This document shows positions 52,875-53,401 of a stretch of 53,401 nt of DNA, in pieces. The notes beneath the pieces are model-generated. The model was not told where the DNA came from and searched no databases. It worked only from the letters and a program-made list of their open reading frames with translations. The translations under genes were made by a program, and so were the position numbers. This DNA is from Nitrosospira sp. NpAV (GTDB lineage: Bacteria > Pseudomonadota > Gammaproteobacteria > Burkholderiales > Nitrosomonadaceae), in assembly GCF_000832065.1 (NCBI RefSeq), contig NZ_JXQM01000015.1:1-53401 (forward strand), read 5' to 3'. Every line of letters begins with the position of its first letter. Position 1 is the first letter of the stretch.

Positions 52875-53401
52875 ATGTCTCAACAAATATCCTCCAGGTC
52901 ACCTCCGGGAACAAAACAGCGAATCGTGCAGCATGCGCCGAGTTCCCCTTCTCCTTGCCCTTTCCAGAGTGGGATTTCCTCCCCCATTCTCCAACTGCAA
53001 CGAACACTGGGCAACCAGCGTGTGACACAATTGATTCGAGCCCGGCGCCTCACGCCACAAGGCGGGATTATCGGCCTGCAGCCCAAGCTGACGGTCGGGG
53101 CAGCAGACGACCAATACGAGCAGGAAGCCGACCGCGTTGCCCGCCAGGTGATGACCATGCCCATACCGGATACCCCCTCGAATTCGATGCGACGTGTCAC
53201 TGCGCCGCAAGACACGCTCGAGGAAAAAACTGTCGAAGAAGACGAGGATAATATTCTGCAAACCCGGCCGCTAAGTGCCTCCATCACCTCCCTGACCCAG
53301 CGGCAAGCGCAAGAAGAGAAGGACGCCGAAACGCCCCGGACCGGCTCTGCCGGATCGCTGGCCGACAGCTTCGAGGTGGGAGAGGACGTCGAATCCCGTC
53401 T
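52875..53401 (+). CDS. Second DUF4157-type protein, 5' part (cut by window end)
   Basis: An ATG at 52875 opens a frame that continues past the window end (175 codons seen). Residues 38-95 repeat the leader of the first DUF4157 protein nearly word for word: PILQLQRTLGNQRV, a KLTVGAADD segment and EADRVARQV, and the AGSLADSFE motif also recurs. The DUF4157 metallo-motif would lie beyond the end. Shorter ORFs in other frames here are shadows. It is likely another cargo protein sharing the same loading region. Confidence 0.82.
   Translation, partial: MSQQISSRSPPGTKQRIVQHAPSSPSPCPFQSGISSPILQLQRTLGNQRVTQLIRARRLTPQGGIIGLQPKLTVGAADDQYEQEADRVARQVMTMPIPDTPSNSMRRVTAPQDTLEEKTVEEDEDNILQTRPLSASITSLTQRQAQEEKDAETPRTGSAGSLADSFEVGEDVESR

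Noticed and set aside
1-53401. tRNA, rRNA, CRISPR array or insertion sequence
   Set aside because: No T-loop-like cloverleaf, no regular spaced repeats and no transposase or terminal inverted repeats were found by reading.

Overview
The window (53,401 bases, moderately GC-rich) looks like the chromosome of a betaproteobacterium. The translation cluster truB-rbfA-infB-nusA-rimP, a PEP-CTERM exported protein, GreB, MtfA and AMP-forming acetyl-CoA synthetase fit a Nitrosomonadales ammonia oxidiser such as Nitrosospira. That placement is inferred from gene content and general protein similarity; no taxonomic marker such as rRNA lies in the window.

Left part (1 to about 18,150): housekeeping genes. 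The minus-strand operon rimP-nusA-infB-rbfA-truB starts behind a short leader that carries a terminator-like hairpin. Two plus-strand genes follow (acs and a metallo-beta-lactamase-fold hydrolase). After them come minus-strand genes for a SpoU-type RNA methyltransferase, a PEP-CTERM protein, GreB, an overlapping mtfA-glk pair, RmuC, a small exported protein, a DUF488 protein and a TPR protein.

Middle part (about 18,155 to 28,229, all minus strand): a signalling block. In transcription order it holds a membrane VWA-FHA protein, a PP2C phosphatase, a zinc-ribbon FHA protein, a Hanks-type kinase with a C-terminal membrane anchor, two lipoprotein-like coiled-coil proteins, an S41/PDZ protease, a second membrane-anchored Hanks kinase, a DUF5675 protein, an exported protein and an EI24-type membrane protein. 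The kinase/phosphatase/FHA set resembles the threonine-phosphorylation switch of some type VI secretion systems, but no T6SS membrane-complex gene is present.

Right part (about 28,946 to the end, plus strand): an extracellular contractile injection system (eCIS, Afp/PVC-like). It has a DUF4255 (Pvc16) terminator, two sheaths, two tubes, a LysM adaptor, a gp27-like hub, a separate gp5/VgrG-like spike, a gp25-like protein, two baseplate-J proteins, a tail protein I and a Pvc15-type AAA+ ATPase. Then come a large DUF4157 protein with a membrane hairpin, a small companion, and the start of a second DUF4157 protein cut by the window end. No capsid, terminase, lysis or integrase genes are present, so this is not a prophage.

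The signalling block and the injection machine diverge from a gene-poor region of about 700 bases that carries two outward-facing sigma-54 promoter matches. The one driving the eCIS has an IHF-consensus site and an upstream perfect inverted repeat at classical spacing. The proposal of this annotation is a sigma-54-controlled eCIS co-regulated with a dedicated Ser/Thr phosphorylation pathway. Small genes that are easy to miss are described too: a DUF6760 gene with no standard start codon, a 46-codon ORF linked at both ends between the two baseplate-J genes, and the truncated terminal DUF4157 gene.
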